In this document: in pieces, positions 30,820 through 42,234 of the stretch
Numbering within the stretch: position 1 is the first letter of the stretch
Layout of the letters: the number at the start of each line of letters is the position of its first letter
Origin: Littorina saxatilis
Lineage: Eukaryota > Mollusca > Gastropoda > Littorinimorpha > Littorinidae
Assembly (NCBI RefSeq): GCF_037325665.1
Contig: NC_090247.1
Span: 18,811,797 to 18,875,796 of the forward strand
DNA: 64,000 bases
Direction of reading: 5' to 3'
Position numbers and translations under genes: made by a program
The notes under the pieces: model-generated
The model's input: only the letters and a program-made list of their open reading frames with translations
Database searches by the model: none
What the model was told of the DNA's origin: nothing

Positions 30820-33800
30820 TTAAATCTTGTAAAAAATCTTGATCTCTTTTAAAAAGTTAAAAATCTTGTCCGGGGGAACATCCCGGAATAAAACCTTCAG
30901 TGTTTCCGCATTGTAGTGTTTGTCTCGAAATTCTTGAACGTCTACACATTTTGTGAGAACATGTTCTAATGTCCATGGTTCGTCACATCCAAAACAGTAT
31001 GGTGGATCTTCACCTTTCAGCAGATACGAATGTGTAATGTGACTGTGCCCAATGTGTAAGCGACAGAGAACTGTCTCTTCTTTCCTGTTGAGGCGACATT
31101 GGGGTAGGCTGTCCGACAGCTGGGGAACGATCTTATAAAGTTTATTTTCTTCACATTCGTCCCATTCACTCTGCCATAGGTACTTTATGTACATGTTGGT
31201 GCGAGTTCTGAAATCTGAATGCTTTGTGTGTTTGTCAGTGATGAGTCTTTCTCTGGCTTCTTTAGCAGCTTGATCAGCTGCAGAGTTGCCTCTAATTCCA
31301 ACATGGGATGGCACCCATGCAAACACAATCCTTTTGCCTTCTTCAATCAGAGATGCATGTAGCTCTTGGATTTCGACCAACAGTGGGTGATCTAGCTGAA
31401 TTCTCTTCACGGCGGTAAGAGCCGATAGGGAATCCGACAGAATCAGGAAGTCTTTCTTTTTTGACTGATATACCTGTTTCAGAGCTAGCTGTAAAGCTTT
31501 CAACTCTGCAGAAAATACAGAACTGTCATCCGGAAGACGGGCCGAAAAGGCCCTATCGAGATTAGGACCTATGACAGAAGCTGATGCCACTTTACTTTCA
31601 GCTTTGGACCCATCAGTGTATATTCGTTGATGGGAAGGAAACTCGGTACAGAACTGGCTAAAACACTGTTTAAAAATCAAATCATTTGTCTCTGACTTCT
31701 TTAACCTTGTCAGATCGAGTCGAACAACTGGATCTGGCAATGTCCATGGTGGTGTTTCTGTCCATCGATTTTCACTAACATGATCGAGTTTTATCTTTGA
31801 TTCGGCCAGATGTGACTGAATCCGAGAAGACAGAGGTGCTCGATCATTTGGGTGACTTTCAAAAAATTCAGAGCATTGTGGTTGAAATACGCATTGGTAG
31901 GCTGGATTTGTAGGCATAGCTTTCAGTTTCAACACATAATTTAGGGTGAGTTTCAGGCGTCGCAGCCTCAGAGAGGGTTCTTTGGCCTCAAAATATAAGG
32001 ACTGTACTGGAGACGTCCTGAAAGCTCCCAGACAAAGACGTATACCCTGGTGGTGTATTGTGTCTAATAGCCTTAGGTTGGATTTTGCGGCTCCACCATA
32101 GACGACACAACCATAGTCCAACTTGGATCGGATTAAAGCACGGTAAAGTCTGAGTAGGACTGTGCGGTCAGCACCCCAGTCCGTATGAGAAACCACTTTC
32201 AATACATCCAGAGCTTTCAGACATGATGTTCTTAGATACTGGATATGTTTAAGGAATGTTAATCGACGGTCAAAGGTCAGTCCTAGGAATTTAAATTCTT
32301 CAACAACCTTGACAGGATTACCATTCAGGACCAGAGAGGGTTCTGGCATGGCTCCCCTTTGTTTGCAAAGATGCATACAGACAGTTTTGCTGGTGGAAAA
32401 TTTGAAACCGTTCTCCGTTACCCATTTTTGCACCTTGTCTATACATAATTGAAGCTGCCTTTCCACTCTATGTAGGGATTTGCCACGCACACAAAGTGCA
32501 AAGTCATCAACAAACAAGGATGACTCGGATCCTTTCAGTACTGCCTTTACTATGTTATTGATTTTGATGTTGAACAACATGGGTGATAGAATGCTTCCTT
32601 GAGGAACACCCATCTCTTGTTGACAGAACTCTGATAGGTTGGGACCAACCCGTACTGTAAACAATCGATTACTTAGAAATCCTTCCACAAAAACAGGGAG
32701 ACGTCCACGAAAACCCATAAAATACCGTGTTTCCAGGTCGTGTCGTAAGCCTTCTCGAGATCAAAAAATATAGCTAGTACATGTTCAGATCTCGCAAAGG
32801 CCTCTCGAACGAAGGTCTCAAAACGTACCAAATGATCAGTGGTGCTGTGTCCCTTTCGGAAGCCACATTGCACATCACTTAAAAGGTTTTGTTTTTCTAG
32901 GTACCACACCATCCTAGCGTTGACCAATCGCTCCATGGTTTTACACAGACAGCTGGTCAAGGCTATCGGACGGTAGTTGCTGGGGTTTGTATGATCTTTA
33001 CCTGGTTTTGGAATGGGGACAATCATCGCTTCTTGCCATGAAGGTGGAAAGGATCCACTCTCCCATATGTGGTTAAAAACCTTCAGCAAGACCAGAAGAC
33101 AACTTTCTGGTAGGTGTGTGAGGAACTGATAATGTATTCCGTCCAGCCCCGTTGCTGAGTTGTTGCATTTTTGTAAGGCTTGTTTGAGTTCAGTTATACT
33201 GAACAACTTGTTGTAGTTCTCCTCATTCTGAGATGAGAAGTTTATGGGTTTACGTTCTTGGGTGGCTTTGATTTTTTGAAAATCTGTGCAGTAATTTTCT
33301 GTTGATGAGTTTTTTTCCATTGTTGAAGCCAGAACGTTTGCTACTTCATTCTTTTGGGTTATAAGGGATCCATTTACCACAAGGTGGTTAATTGATGCAG
33401 ATCCTTTTTTCCCTTTGATTTTACGAATAGCATTCCAAACTTTACTTGATGATACCTTAGAGTTTAAGTTTGAGCAAAAAGACCTCCAGGATGTTCTTTT
33501 AGAATGTTTTATGACAGTGCGACTCTTAGCGCGAAATCTGAAGAAAGTCAACTTCTTGCTAAGGGTCGGGCATCTGTAGAACCTGTGTAGACTTCTCTTT
33601 CGCTCAGATCGGGCTTCTTGGCATTCTTGATTAAACCATGGCACTTTAATGCGGTTGTTTGAAGATGTTTTTGGGATGTACTCAGTGGCAATGTCTTGTA
33701 GAGTGTTTGTAAAAATAGATGATGGGTCGTCACTTCCATCAAAGACAGTGTCTTCTGTGAGTTGGACAGAACATTCGGCAGTAAAAGACAGCCAGTTTGC

Positions 33801-34493
33801 CTTGTTCAGGTTCCATCTCTGGGGGGAAGCTTCTTCCAATCCATCTATTTGAGACATCAAGATAGGGAAATGATCGCTACCACATGTGTCATCATAGACT
33901 TTAAATTCAAAGTCTAGAACAAGAGAGGTGTCGCAAATAACTAGATCTAGTATGGACTTGCATCCTGTTGCTGGATGGAGATAGGTTGGTACTCCATCGT
34001 TTAAAACGCATAGATTACGATTGTCTAAAAAATCTTCTAGAATTCGTCCTCTCGTACTTAGAGAGTTGCTGCCCCATAAAGGGGAATGAGCGTTAAAATC
34101 TCCCATTAAAACAAAGGGAGCTGGAAGCTGATCAATAAGATTTTCAAGATCGTGCTTCGTGTAACATTTTGATGGTGACAGATATACACTGCAGAGAGTG
34201 ATGGTTTTATCTAATGTCACTCGTGCTGCGACAGCTTGAATGTTTGTACATAGGTTGATCTCACTACAAAGTACACTTTTCTTAATCAAAAGAGCAACTC
34301 CCCCAGACGTGTTATTGTCTGAATGGTTTCTAAAAACATTGTATCCAGATACATTAAAATCTTTGTTTGGTTTCAGCATTGTTTCCTGTAATGCTGTAGC
34401 AACAGGATGAAATTTGTGTAAAAGTAGACATAATTCTTCATAGTTAGCTTGGACCCCTCTACAATTCCATTGAATAAAATTGGCTATGTTTGT
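30820..34493 (-). pseudogene. LINE A ORF2: endonuclease, reverse transcriptase, RNase H
   Basis: N-terminal APE-like endonuclease: NFIQWNCRG, LMGDFNAHSPLWG, TCGSDHFPIL. Reverse transcriptase: NNSATGLDGIHYQF, PSNYRPIALTS, FFDLEKAYDTTWKHGIL, GVPQGSILSPMLFN, SLFVDDFALCV. RNase H: IYTDGSKAE, VFSAELKALQLAL, LILSDSLSAL, WVPSHVGIRGNSAADQA. C-terminal CFGCDEPWTLEHVLTKC. Compared with copy C, 16 bp are missing near 32717, which shifts the frame inside the reverse transcriptase, so it is dead despite long open halves. The frame opens directly after two stops that close ORF1, and the first Met (MLKPNKDF, 34379) lies about 38 codons into the endonuclease. Confidence 0.9.
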
Positions 34494-34499
34494 TTAGTT

Positions 34500-35921
34500 T
34501 TAAGAAGTTTCTGCCTCCATACCCTCTTCGTCGGATAAACTCCCAAAATGATTGTATAATGTGATGGGATTTCTCTCCATTTTTGGGGTGCGAGGCGATC
34601 TTTGGGGCAGAGTAACTTTTCCCTTGTCCGGAGGTGTTCGTGGTGTGGATTTAGTAAGGTCCACTACCTCCACAACCTCGACGGCCCCCTTCCTGTGAGT
34701 TGCCCTGTGAACGGGCTTCTGGGTTGGGGTGGTGAAGCGAACCTCACCAGGAGACCCCATAGGGTCCTCAATTGGGGTGGTGAAGCGAACCTCACCAGGA
34801 GCCCCCACAGGGTCTCCAGTTGGGGCGGTGAAGCAAACCTCACCAGGAGACCCCATAGAGTCTCCAGTGGGGATAGCCCCACCTGTGCTTTCATCTGTCT
34901 GTGTACAAATACTTTTGTTTCTTGTGGGCTCTGTCTTTTTCAACATGGACGGGCCTGCCTGGACACCCACAGACCTATACGAAATACTGGTCTGGGTGGG
35001 TGTTGACTTTGTTGCAGGTCTTTGACTGACTGCTGCCGCAAAACTTTTCTGGAAGGAAAAAACATTCGTTTTTTCAACCTCCTTCCTGGCGTCTGAGAAA
35101 GACATCTTTTTCTCCGTTTTTGTTTTTTGAATGGCCTGTTCAAACTTGTATTTTGGACATTCTCTGGAGGACGGGGAATGGTTTCCCTTACAGTTTGTGC
35201 AGGTGGGTGGTGATGTGCAGGGACCTTCGTGAGGATCTCCGCCACACCTCTCGCACACTGCCTTCTGTTTACATCCAGCCTTTGAATGTCCAAATCTTTG
35301 GCATTGGAAACATCTCATTGGTGATGGAATATACAGAGTCACTCTTATTTGAACAAATCCCACTTTGATTTTCTCAGGGATGGTTGGGGTACAAAAAGTG
35401 ACGAAAAGGGTGTTGGTGGGTACTCTGATATCGCCCTTCCTGATCAACACCCGGTACACATCAATGACACCTTGATCCTTTAGACCTTCTTTTATTTCAG
35501 CCTCACTGAGGCCCTCCAGCTCTCGGCATCGGATGACTCCTTTGCTGGTGTTCAGGCCTCTGTGAGGACTGACCTTGACCGGTCTATCAACAAATTTCTG
35601 ACCATTCAGACGGAGAAGACCATCTGATGCCTTTTTTGAAGGACATTCAATCAGTAGAGAACCATTACGAAGTCTCTTAATGTTGTCTATCGTTGATGAT
35701 ACTCCTGCAATAACCTTCTGTATCGCAAAAGGCGAAAGTTTGGAGATGGGCTGTGCCTCATCTGCTGTCTCAACAACAATGAAACGGGGCCAGGCCTCGC
35801 TGATGTTGTTCTTTGTTGCTCTGACTCGGACTTCATCGTCAGAGTCAGAGTCAACGCAGTATCTTCGTTTGTTTCCGTTTCGGGTGCTTGAAAAAAAAGA
35901 AGAAAAAGAAGAGGTGGCCAT
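34500..35921 (-). CDS. LINE A ORF1, nucleic-acid-binding protein with CCHC fingers
   Basis: 473 residues from the ATG at 35921 (context CAAACATGGCC), preferred over a longer ATG-less extension. An RRM-like or esterase-free N-terminal half contains VKVSPHRGLNTSKGVIRCRE and TLFVTFCTPTIPEKI. Three knuckles follow: CFQCQRFGHSKAGC, CERCGGDPHEGPC and CTNCKGNHSPSSREC. A Ser/Thr/Pro tail holds three 16-residue repeats (GEVRFTTP...). It coats the LINE RNA in this family. Intact in this copy, with ORF2 next in the same frame after TAA AAC TAA. Confidence 0.85.
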   Translation of the reverse strand: MATSSFSSFFSSTRNGNKRRYCVDSDSDDEVRVRATKNNISEAWPRFIVVETADEAQPISKLSPFAIQKVIAGVSSTIDNIKRLRNGSLLIECPSKKASDGLLRLNGQKFVDRPVKVSPHRGLNTSKGVIRCRELEGLSEAEIKEGLKDQGVIDVYRVLIRKGDIRVPTNTLFVTFCTPTIPEKIKVGFVQIRVTLYIPSPMRCFQCQRFGHSKAGCKQKAVCERCGGDPHEGPCTSPPTCTNCKGNHSPSSRECPKYKFEQAIQKTKTEKKMSFSDARKEVEKTNVFSFQKSFAAAVSQRPATKSTPTQTSISYRSVGVQAGPSMLKKTEPTRNKSICTQTDESTGGAIPTGDSMGSPGEVCFTAPTGDPVGAPGEVRFTTPIEDPMGSPGEVRFTTPTQKPVHRATHRKGAVEVVEVVDLTKSTPRTPPDKGKVTLPQRSPRTPKMERNPITLYNHFGSLSDEEGMEAETS

Positions 35922-36722
35922 GTTTGGGGCCTTTATCTTCGTCGCATCTGATCCCCACCCACCACGGAGCCCAACAAGGGGACGCTTAGGTGGAGCGGTT
36001 ATCCAACTCCAGAGCGCCAAGGATACAGATGGATATACGCAGCGATAAGAGGAAACATATGGTATCAATCTGTAATAGGAGATTTAACTCTTTCCAAGCG
36101 GAAACGGGTTAGGTAACAACTTGGCATAATGTTCGTCAACTCTTTCCAAGCGGAAACGGATTAGGTAACAACTTGGCATAGTGTTTGTCCCGACTACCGC
36201 CGCCCCCTCCTACCGCCGCTTGCTCCTTTAGCCAAAGGTCCGATGCAATATGCTCAAGACATATACCCAGACTTGACCAGCCGATTGATTGAAGCGGGTA
36301 AGCCTTTTTCAACCTCCTGTCTTAGATAAAGACTGGGCCAAAATGATGTGTTGGCGCTACAAAGTCGCAACTAAGTAAACCCCTCAATCATCAGGTCACC
36401 AGCCCAAACCGGTACAGGTCGCAGCGCACGGCAAACACGCTGGGTCTTAAGAAGACCACAGAGAAATAAGGATGTGGAAAAGAAGACTTTTGGGAAGTGA
36501 AATAAAGGTGACGGATCCAGTCAGGTAGAAATAAGACAAGAAAGGAATCAGAAAACTGCAGGGAATAGTAGGGAGAGTTTTTTGGAAGGAAATATAGGTG
36601 AAAGGACTGGTAAGGCAGAAATAAGACAAAAGAAGAGAAGTAAAGGGGTGGGGTAGCTTAGTGGAAACACTCCCGCCGCGTGAAGGCGACCCCATGGGAG
36701 CTTATTCAGAGGTGAGGAGGGA

Positions 36723-36936
36723 TGTAGTGTCCTAGGCTTTTGCGCATCTTTGCGCAGGATCTAGATGTACATCCGGGAACTTTACACGCGATGTCTGCAC
36801 GAGGTCCAACGACTTCACACCACAACTCTGTGCCTTTCTATTTTGATATTACACTGTTGAACTGGATCAGCCTCATGTTCACGTGTGCTTGTGCTGCTGT
36901 ATGAACTCTCTCGCACTCAACACCAACAACATTACA
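36723..36936 (+). repeat. 3' LTR
   Basis: Direct repeat of 29119-29332. Preceded by the purine tract AGAGGTGAGGAGGGA, a plausible polypurine tract. Confidence 0.85.
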
Positions 36937-37492
36937 GCATACTGTTCAAGTTTATCGTTGCCGTTTGTACCAGCTGCGTGATGTGTTCTCCGTGTTCATA
37001 CCGCCTTAAAAGATGAGTATGGTAACTTCACGAAGCAGAAAGAGTTGTAAGTAGTCTCACAAAACTATCAGATGAACCGAACAAACAATAAATAATAATA
37101 AATTGTGGTGACACATTGCGGTAAGCCCGACATATTATGTGCGCCATTCCCGTGTAAGTGAGTCAAGGACATGGGAGAACACCAACCCCAATCTTTACCA
37201 AACCCTCTCCCACGCATTCACTCGAAACGGCGTCTCTTTTGTTGTGTGGAAACAAATTCGGTGTCACTGACTAGCAGTTAGTATTGTATGCAGCTGCGAG
37301 TGCAGCTTCGCGTTACATTGCAAAAGTGGTTTTATATTTCCTTGCAGTCATGTCAAAATAGCCACACTAGAAAATTCGGATCCTTGATCGCACGTAGCCT
37401 TTTCGAAGAGCACGAAGTATGACTTTCACCATATTTCATGCGAGACGGTTTGCATTTGAAACAATGGATTACCACGTTGGGTATGTAGCATG

Positions 37493-37557
<65 letters not shown>

Positions 37558-37564
37558 TTAGTGT

Positions 37565-37616
<52 letters not shown>

Positions 37617-37724
37617 TTGTCAAATAGACAGCACGACTCAGTTTAAATATCCGTTTGTTTCGAGCTATCCCAAAACTGCACATTTTCGGCAGAAAATATT
37701 TCCTAGTACGGTAAGAGAGAGACT

Positions 37725-37756
<32 letters not shown>

Positions 37757-38037
37757 AGGAGAGAGAGAGACTGAGAGAGGTTTCTTTCACCGTATGAATG
37801 GTTCTTTATTTAACTTTAGATAAGCCCACAATCTAATCACATTTTATATGTGCATCCATTCCTGCCCCAAATAGACACTTCATATTGTAACAACAGGTGC
37901 AAGCTTTTCTGCACACACGGTTTGTTTGTTTTTATGGCTAACGCTTTGTGCGTCCCAATGCCCGCAGTGCCAGCCTCGTTGGTATTTTCTGGTTATGCCA
38001 AGAGATTATAGCACAACCAGTTGAGCAGATTTGGAGA
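36937..38037. other. Spacer with GT and GA microsatellites
   Basis: (GT)n at 37497-37554, (GA)n at 37566-37612 and 37723-37770. No supportable gene. Confidence 0.6.
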
Positions 38038-38104
38038 TGAACTTTCTTTCTTTCTTTATTTGGTGTTTAACGTCGTTTTCAACCATTCAAGGTTATATCG
38101 CGAC
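38038..38104 (-). mobile_element. SINE 3' tail
   Basis: (TTTC)n then TATTTGGTGTTTAACGTCG and AGGTTATATCGCGACG; the same tail occurs in the other orientation at 63317-63366. Only the 3' end of the SINE is present. Confidence 0.7.
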
Positions 38105-38211
38105 GAGGAGATGAACTAGGCCTACTTATCGTCTACAATGCAGAACGGTTGTGACAATTTTCTACAAACTATTTGTCTGATAAACATGTTCATTTTGCTC
38201 GTTTTTTTTCA

Positions 38212-38289
38212 GAAACACTTCTAGTCATACTGATCCCGTGACCAGATTACCTTGACTCAAAAATAGATCACAAAATGGCAGCCCACCAG
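38212..38289 (+). CDS. Possible first coding exon (MAAHQ)
   Basis: Acceptor GTTTTTTTTCAG precedes, donor CAG|GTAGGT follows, and ATGGCAGCCCACCAG ends exactly at the donor (ATG 38275). No downstream exon joins in frame: the exon at 45871 gives an early stop. It may be a leader exon of an unseen gene. Confidence 0.25.
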
Positions 38290-39392
38290 GTAGGTTGCGT
38301 TTGTAAACAACTCCTGTTGATTCTTATATTACCTGTCGATTCCATCCGTTATGAATGACGCACAATGACATTGTGAGGTTAGCAATATCGCAAGACGCTT
38401 GTGACGCGAGTTTGTCATCACCCAGCAGGAAGCAGCAGCAAAAAGAACGACCACTGTTTTGGTTAGTCGACGAAGTTACCCGAGACTGAGAGTGATACTT
38501 GCGGATTATCAATAAGCTGTGGGACTCATTCGCATTTCTCCGGAAACAATTGCTTATATCTACGAAATTGGACAAGAAAGATGTCAAAGCTGATTGATAT
38601 CACAAACATAGAATCAGACAAAATGCTCTAAAGCCTGTTGGTTTAGTTACATGTTTAGAAACTGGATCATGTGATGAGTGACGTGGGTTTAAAAGTAGAA
38701 CTTTTCTGAGAAATAACTGGACTTGGTTTTCTTCTAGGCTCAGGCAATTACAAAAACACTCGTAATACTCACAAAATTGTTTAAAAAATATTCAGAACAG
38801 TCATTTTGCCCCACAGATACGATTTTTTTCTTCTTTACATTTCTTAACCGGAAGTCAACATTTGTTTATGATTAGGAATCTCTCATAGCACCTAATCAGA
38901 GTTATGTCCCTTCTAAAGCTATAAGTATAAGTTTTATGGCAGGGAAAAGTAGAATTAAAATCTTCGTTATTCTTTCTTCTTCTACAGTGTTTAACCCTCT
39001 CGGTCCATACAATTGAGCCAAACTAAACTGAGCAAAAAAAATATTGCACCCATTTCCGTACCCCAACCAAAACATTTATTCCCGTGTCATTTCATTCAAA
39101 CTTTATATGCTATTAAAGGCCTTTTACTTGGCTATCTGGCACACTTTTCGGATCACAGATTTCTGGTATAGGTATCACGTGACCGCCGCCGAAGTAATGG
39201 TACCCCCAAAATCGACCTGACAAAAATATCAGGTACCAATTAAAAAATCGACAAAAATTCAGAATAGGCTTAACTTTGCAGCTTTTACATACGATGAAAA
39301 AGCAGAACCAATTACCTATCCAGAACAGGTTGTTTTGTTTTGCTATCTTGCGAATCTCTTGTGTATTGTCCTTTCTACTGATGCAGGTGTGG
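38290..39392. other. Spacer without recognisable gene
   Basis: AT-rich. Bases 39020-39300 have the feel of an unclassified repeat, but no second copy is in the window. Confidence 0.45.
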
Positions 39393-39565
39393 TTTGATTT
39401 TTGGGTTTTAATGTCCCTTCAGCAGATGCTAGCTGCTATTCGAGACCTATGCAGTTATTTTCTTTTTCCCTTCATGTGGCAAGTTCTACGTTTCAGACTA
39501 TTTACATTCAGATCTATCACTGTAAAAGAATGTTCTAAAAATTAATCACTTTCACTTCTAATACT

Positions 39566-42194
39566 TTAAATCTTGTAAAAAATCTTGATCTCTTTTAAAA
39601 AGTTAAAAATCTTGTCCGGGGGAACATCCCGGAATAAAACCTTCAGCGTTTCCGCATTGTAGTGTTTGTCTCGAAATTCTTGAACGTCTACACATTTTGT
39701 GAGGACATGTTCTAATGTCTATGATTCGTCACATCCAAAACAGTATGGTGGATCTTCACCTTTCAGCAGATAAGAATGTGTAATATGACTGTGCCCAATG
39801 TGTAAGCGACAGAGAACTGTCTCTTCTTTCCTGTTGAGGCGACATTGGGGTAGGCTGTCCGACAGCTGGGGGACGATCTTATGAAGTTTATTTTCTTCAC
39901 ATTCGTCCCATTCGCTCTGCCATAGGTGCTTTATATACATGTTGGTGCGAGTTCTGAAATCTGAATGCTTTGTGTGTTTGTCAGTGATGATTCTTTCTCT
40001 GGCTTCTTTAGCTGCTTGATCAGCTGCAGAGTTGCCTCTAATTCCAACATGGGACGGCACCCATGCAAACACAATCCTTTTGCCTTCTTCAATTAGAGAT
40101 GCATGTAGCTCTTGGATTTCGACCAACAGTGGGTGATCTAGCTGAATTCCCTTCACGGCTGTAAGAGCCGATAGGGAATCCGACAGAATCAGGAAATCTT
40201 TCTTTTTTTGACTGATACACCTGTAAAGCTTTCAACTCTGCAGAGAATACAGAACTGTCATCTAGAAGACGGGCGGAAAAAGCCCTATCTAGTTTAGGAC
40301 AGAGGTTGATGCCACTTTACTTTCAGCTTTGGACCCATCAGTGTATATTCGTTGATGGGAAGGAAACTCGGTACAGAACTGGCTAAAACACTGTTTAAAA
40401 ATCAAATCATTTGTCTCTGACTTCTTTAACCTTGTCAGATCGAGTCGAACAACTGGATCTGGCAATGTCCATGGTGGTGTTTTTGTCCATCGATTTTCAC
40501 TAACATGATCGAGTTTTATCTCCGATTCGGCCAGATGTGACTGAATCCGAAAAGACAGAGGTGCTCGATCATTTGGGTGACTTTCAAAAAATTCAGAGCA
40601 TTGTGGTTGAAATACGCATTGGAAGGCTAGATTTGTAGGCATAGCTTTCAGTTTCAACACATAATTTAGGGTGAGTTTCAGGCGTCGCAGCCTCAGAGAG
40701 GGGTTGGGTTCCTTGGCCTCAACATATAAGGACTGTACTGGAGACGTCCTGAAAGCTCCCAGACAAAGACGTATACCCTGGTGGTGTATTGTGTCTAATA
40801 GCCTTAGGTTGGATTTTGCGGCTCCACCATAGACGACACAACCATAGTCCAACTTGGACCGGATTAAAGCACGGTAAAGTCTGAGTAGGACTGTGCGGTC
40901 AACACCCCAGTCCGTATGAGCGACCACTTTCAATACATCCAGAGCTTTCAGACATGATGTCCTCAGATACTGGATATGCTTTAGGAATGTTAGTCGACGG
41001 TCAAAGATCAGTCCTAGGAATTTAAATTCTTCAACGACCGTGACAGGATTACCATTCAGGACAAGAGAGGGTTCTGGCATGACTCCCTTTTGTTTGCAAA
41101 GATGCATACAGACAGTTTTGCTGGTGGAAAATTTAAAACCTTGCTCTGTTACCCATTTTTGCACCTTGTTAATACATAATTGAAGTGCAAAGTCATCAAC
41201 AAACAAGGATGACTCGGATCCTTTCAGTACTGCCTTTACTATGTTATTGATTTTGATGTTGAACAACATGGGTGAAAGAATGCTTCATTGAGGAACACCC
41301 ATCTCTTGTTGACAGAACTCTGATAGGTTGGAACCCACCCGTACTGTAAAAAATCGATTACTTAGAAATCCTTCCACAAAAACAGGGAGACGTCCACGAA
41401 AACCCATTTCATGCAGATCAGCTAAAATACCGTTTTCCAGGTCGTGTCGTAAGCCTTCTCGAGGTCGAAAAATATAGCTAGTACATGTTCAGATCTCGCA
41501 AATGCCTCTCGAACGAAGGTCTCAAAACGTACCAAATGATCAGTGGTGCTGCGTCCCTTTCAGAAGCCACATTGCACATCACTTCAGAGGTTTTGTTTTT
41601 CTAGGTACCACACCATCCTAGCGTTGACCAATCTCTCCCTGGTTTTACACAGACAGCTGGTCAAGGCTATCGGACGGTAGTTGCTGGGGTTTGTATGATC
41701 TTTACCTGGTTTTGGAATGGGGATAATCATCGCTTCCTGCCATGAAGGTGGGAAGGATCCACTCTCCCATAATTATGTGGTTAAAAACCTTCAGCAAGAC
41801 CAAAAGACAACTTTCTGGTAGGTGTGTGAGGAACTGATAATGTATTCCGTCCAGCCCCGTTGCTGAGTTGTTGCATTTTTGTAAGGCTTGTTTAATTTCA
41901 GTTAAAAGGAACAACTTGTTGTGTTCTCCTCATTCTGAGATGAGAAGTTTATGGGTTTACGTTCTTGGGTGGCTTTGATTTTTTGAAAATCTGTGCAGTA
42001 GTTTTCTGTTGATGAGTTTCTCTATTGTTGAAGCCAGAACGTTTTCTACTTCATTCTTTTTGGTTATAAGGGATCCATTTACCACAAGATGGTTAATTGA
42101 TGTAGATCCTTTTTACATTTAGTCAAGTTATGACTAAATGTTTTAACATCGAGGGGGGAATCGAGACGAGGGTCGTGGTGTATGTGTGTGTGTC

Positions 42195-42234
<40 letters not shown>

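Larger units (their letters stand above)
30642..36701 (-). mobile_element. I-type LINE, copy A (6.06 kb, near full length)
   Basis: Perfect 12 bp target duplication TTATTCAGAGGT (30630-30641, 36702-36713). On the minus strand: 5' UTR of ~0.78 kb, ORF1 with CCHC fingers, ORF2 with endonuclease, reverse transcriptase and RNase H, a 0.18 kb 3' UTR and a (CCAA)n-like 3' end. The domain order with RNase H points to the I superfamily (I/Nimb); exact clade untested. It landed a few bases before the 3' LTR of the fossil above. The 5' end is AGCTCCCATGGGGTC. Confidence 0.9.
29119..36936 (+). mobile_element. Fossil Ty3/Gypsy LTR retrotransposon, with LINE A inserted
   Basis: Two 214 bp LTRs (TGTAGTGTCC...CAACATTACA) enclose a gag-like frame, a short pol-tail-like frame and a purine-rich tract before the 3' LTR. 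The five bases outside are GCAGA and GCATA, near a 5 bp target duplication. Most of the pol region expected for the family is absent, so it is broken: one large loss plus the nested LINE (30642-36701). About three LTR mismatches in 214 bp suggest a fairly recent insertion. Without the LINE it is only ~1.75 kb. Confidence 0.8.

Noticed and set aside
33649-33852. Plus-strand ORF repeated at 43230 and 54341
   Set aside because: Antisense shadow of the LINE endonuclease; it repeats only because the LINE does.
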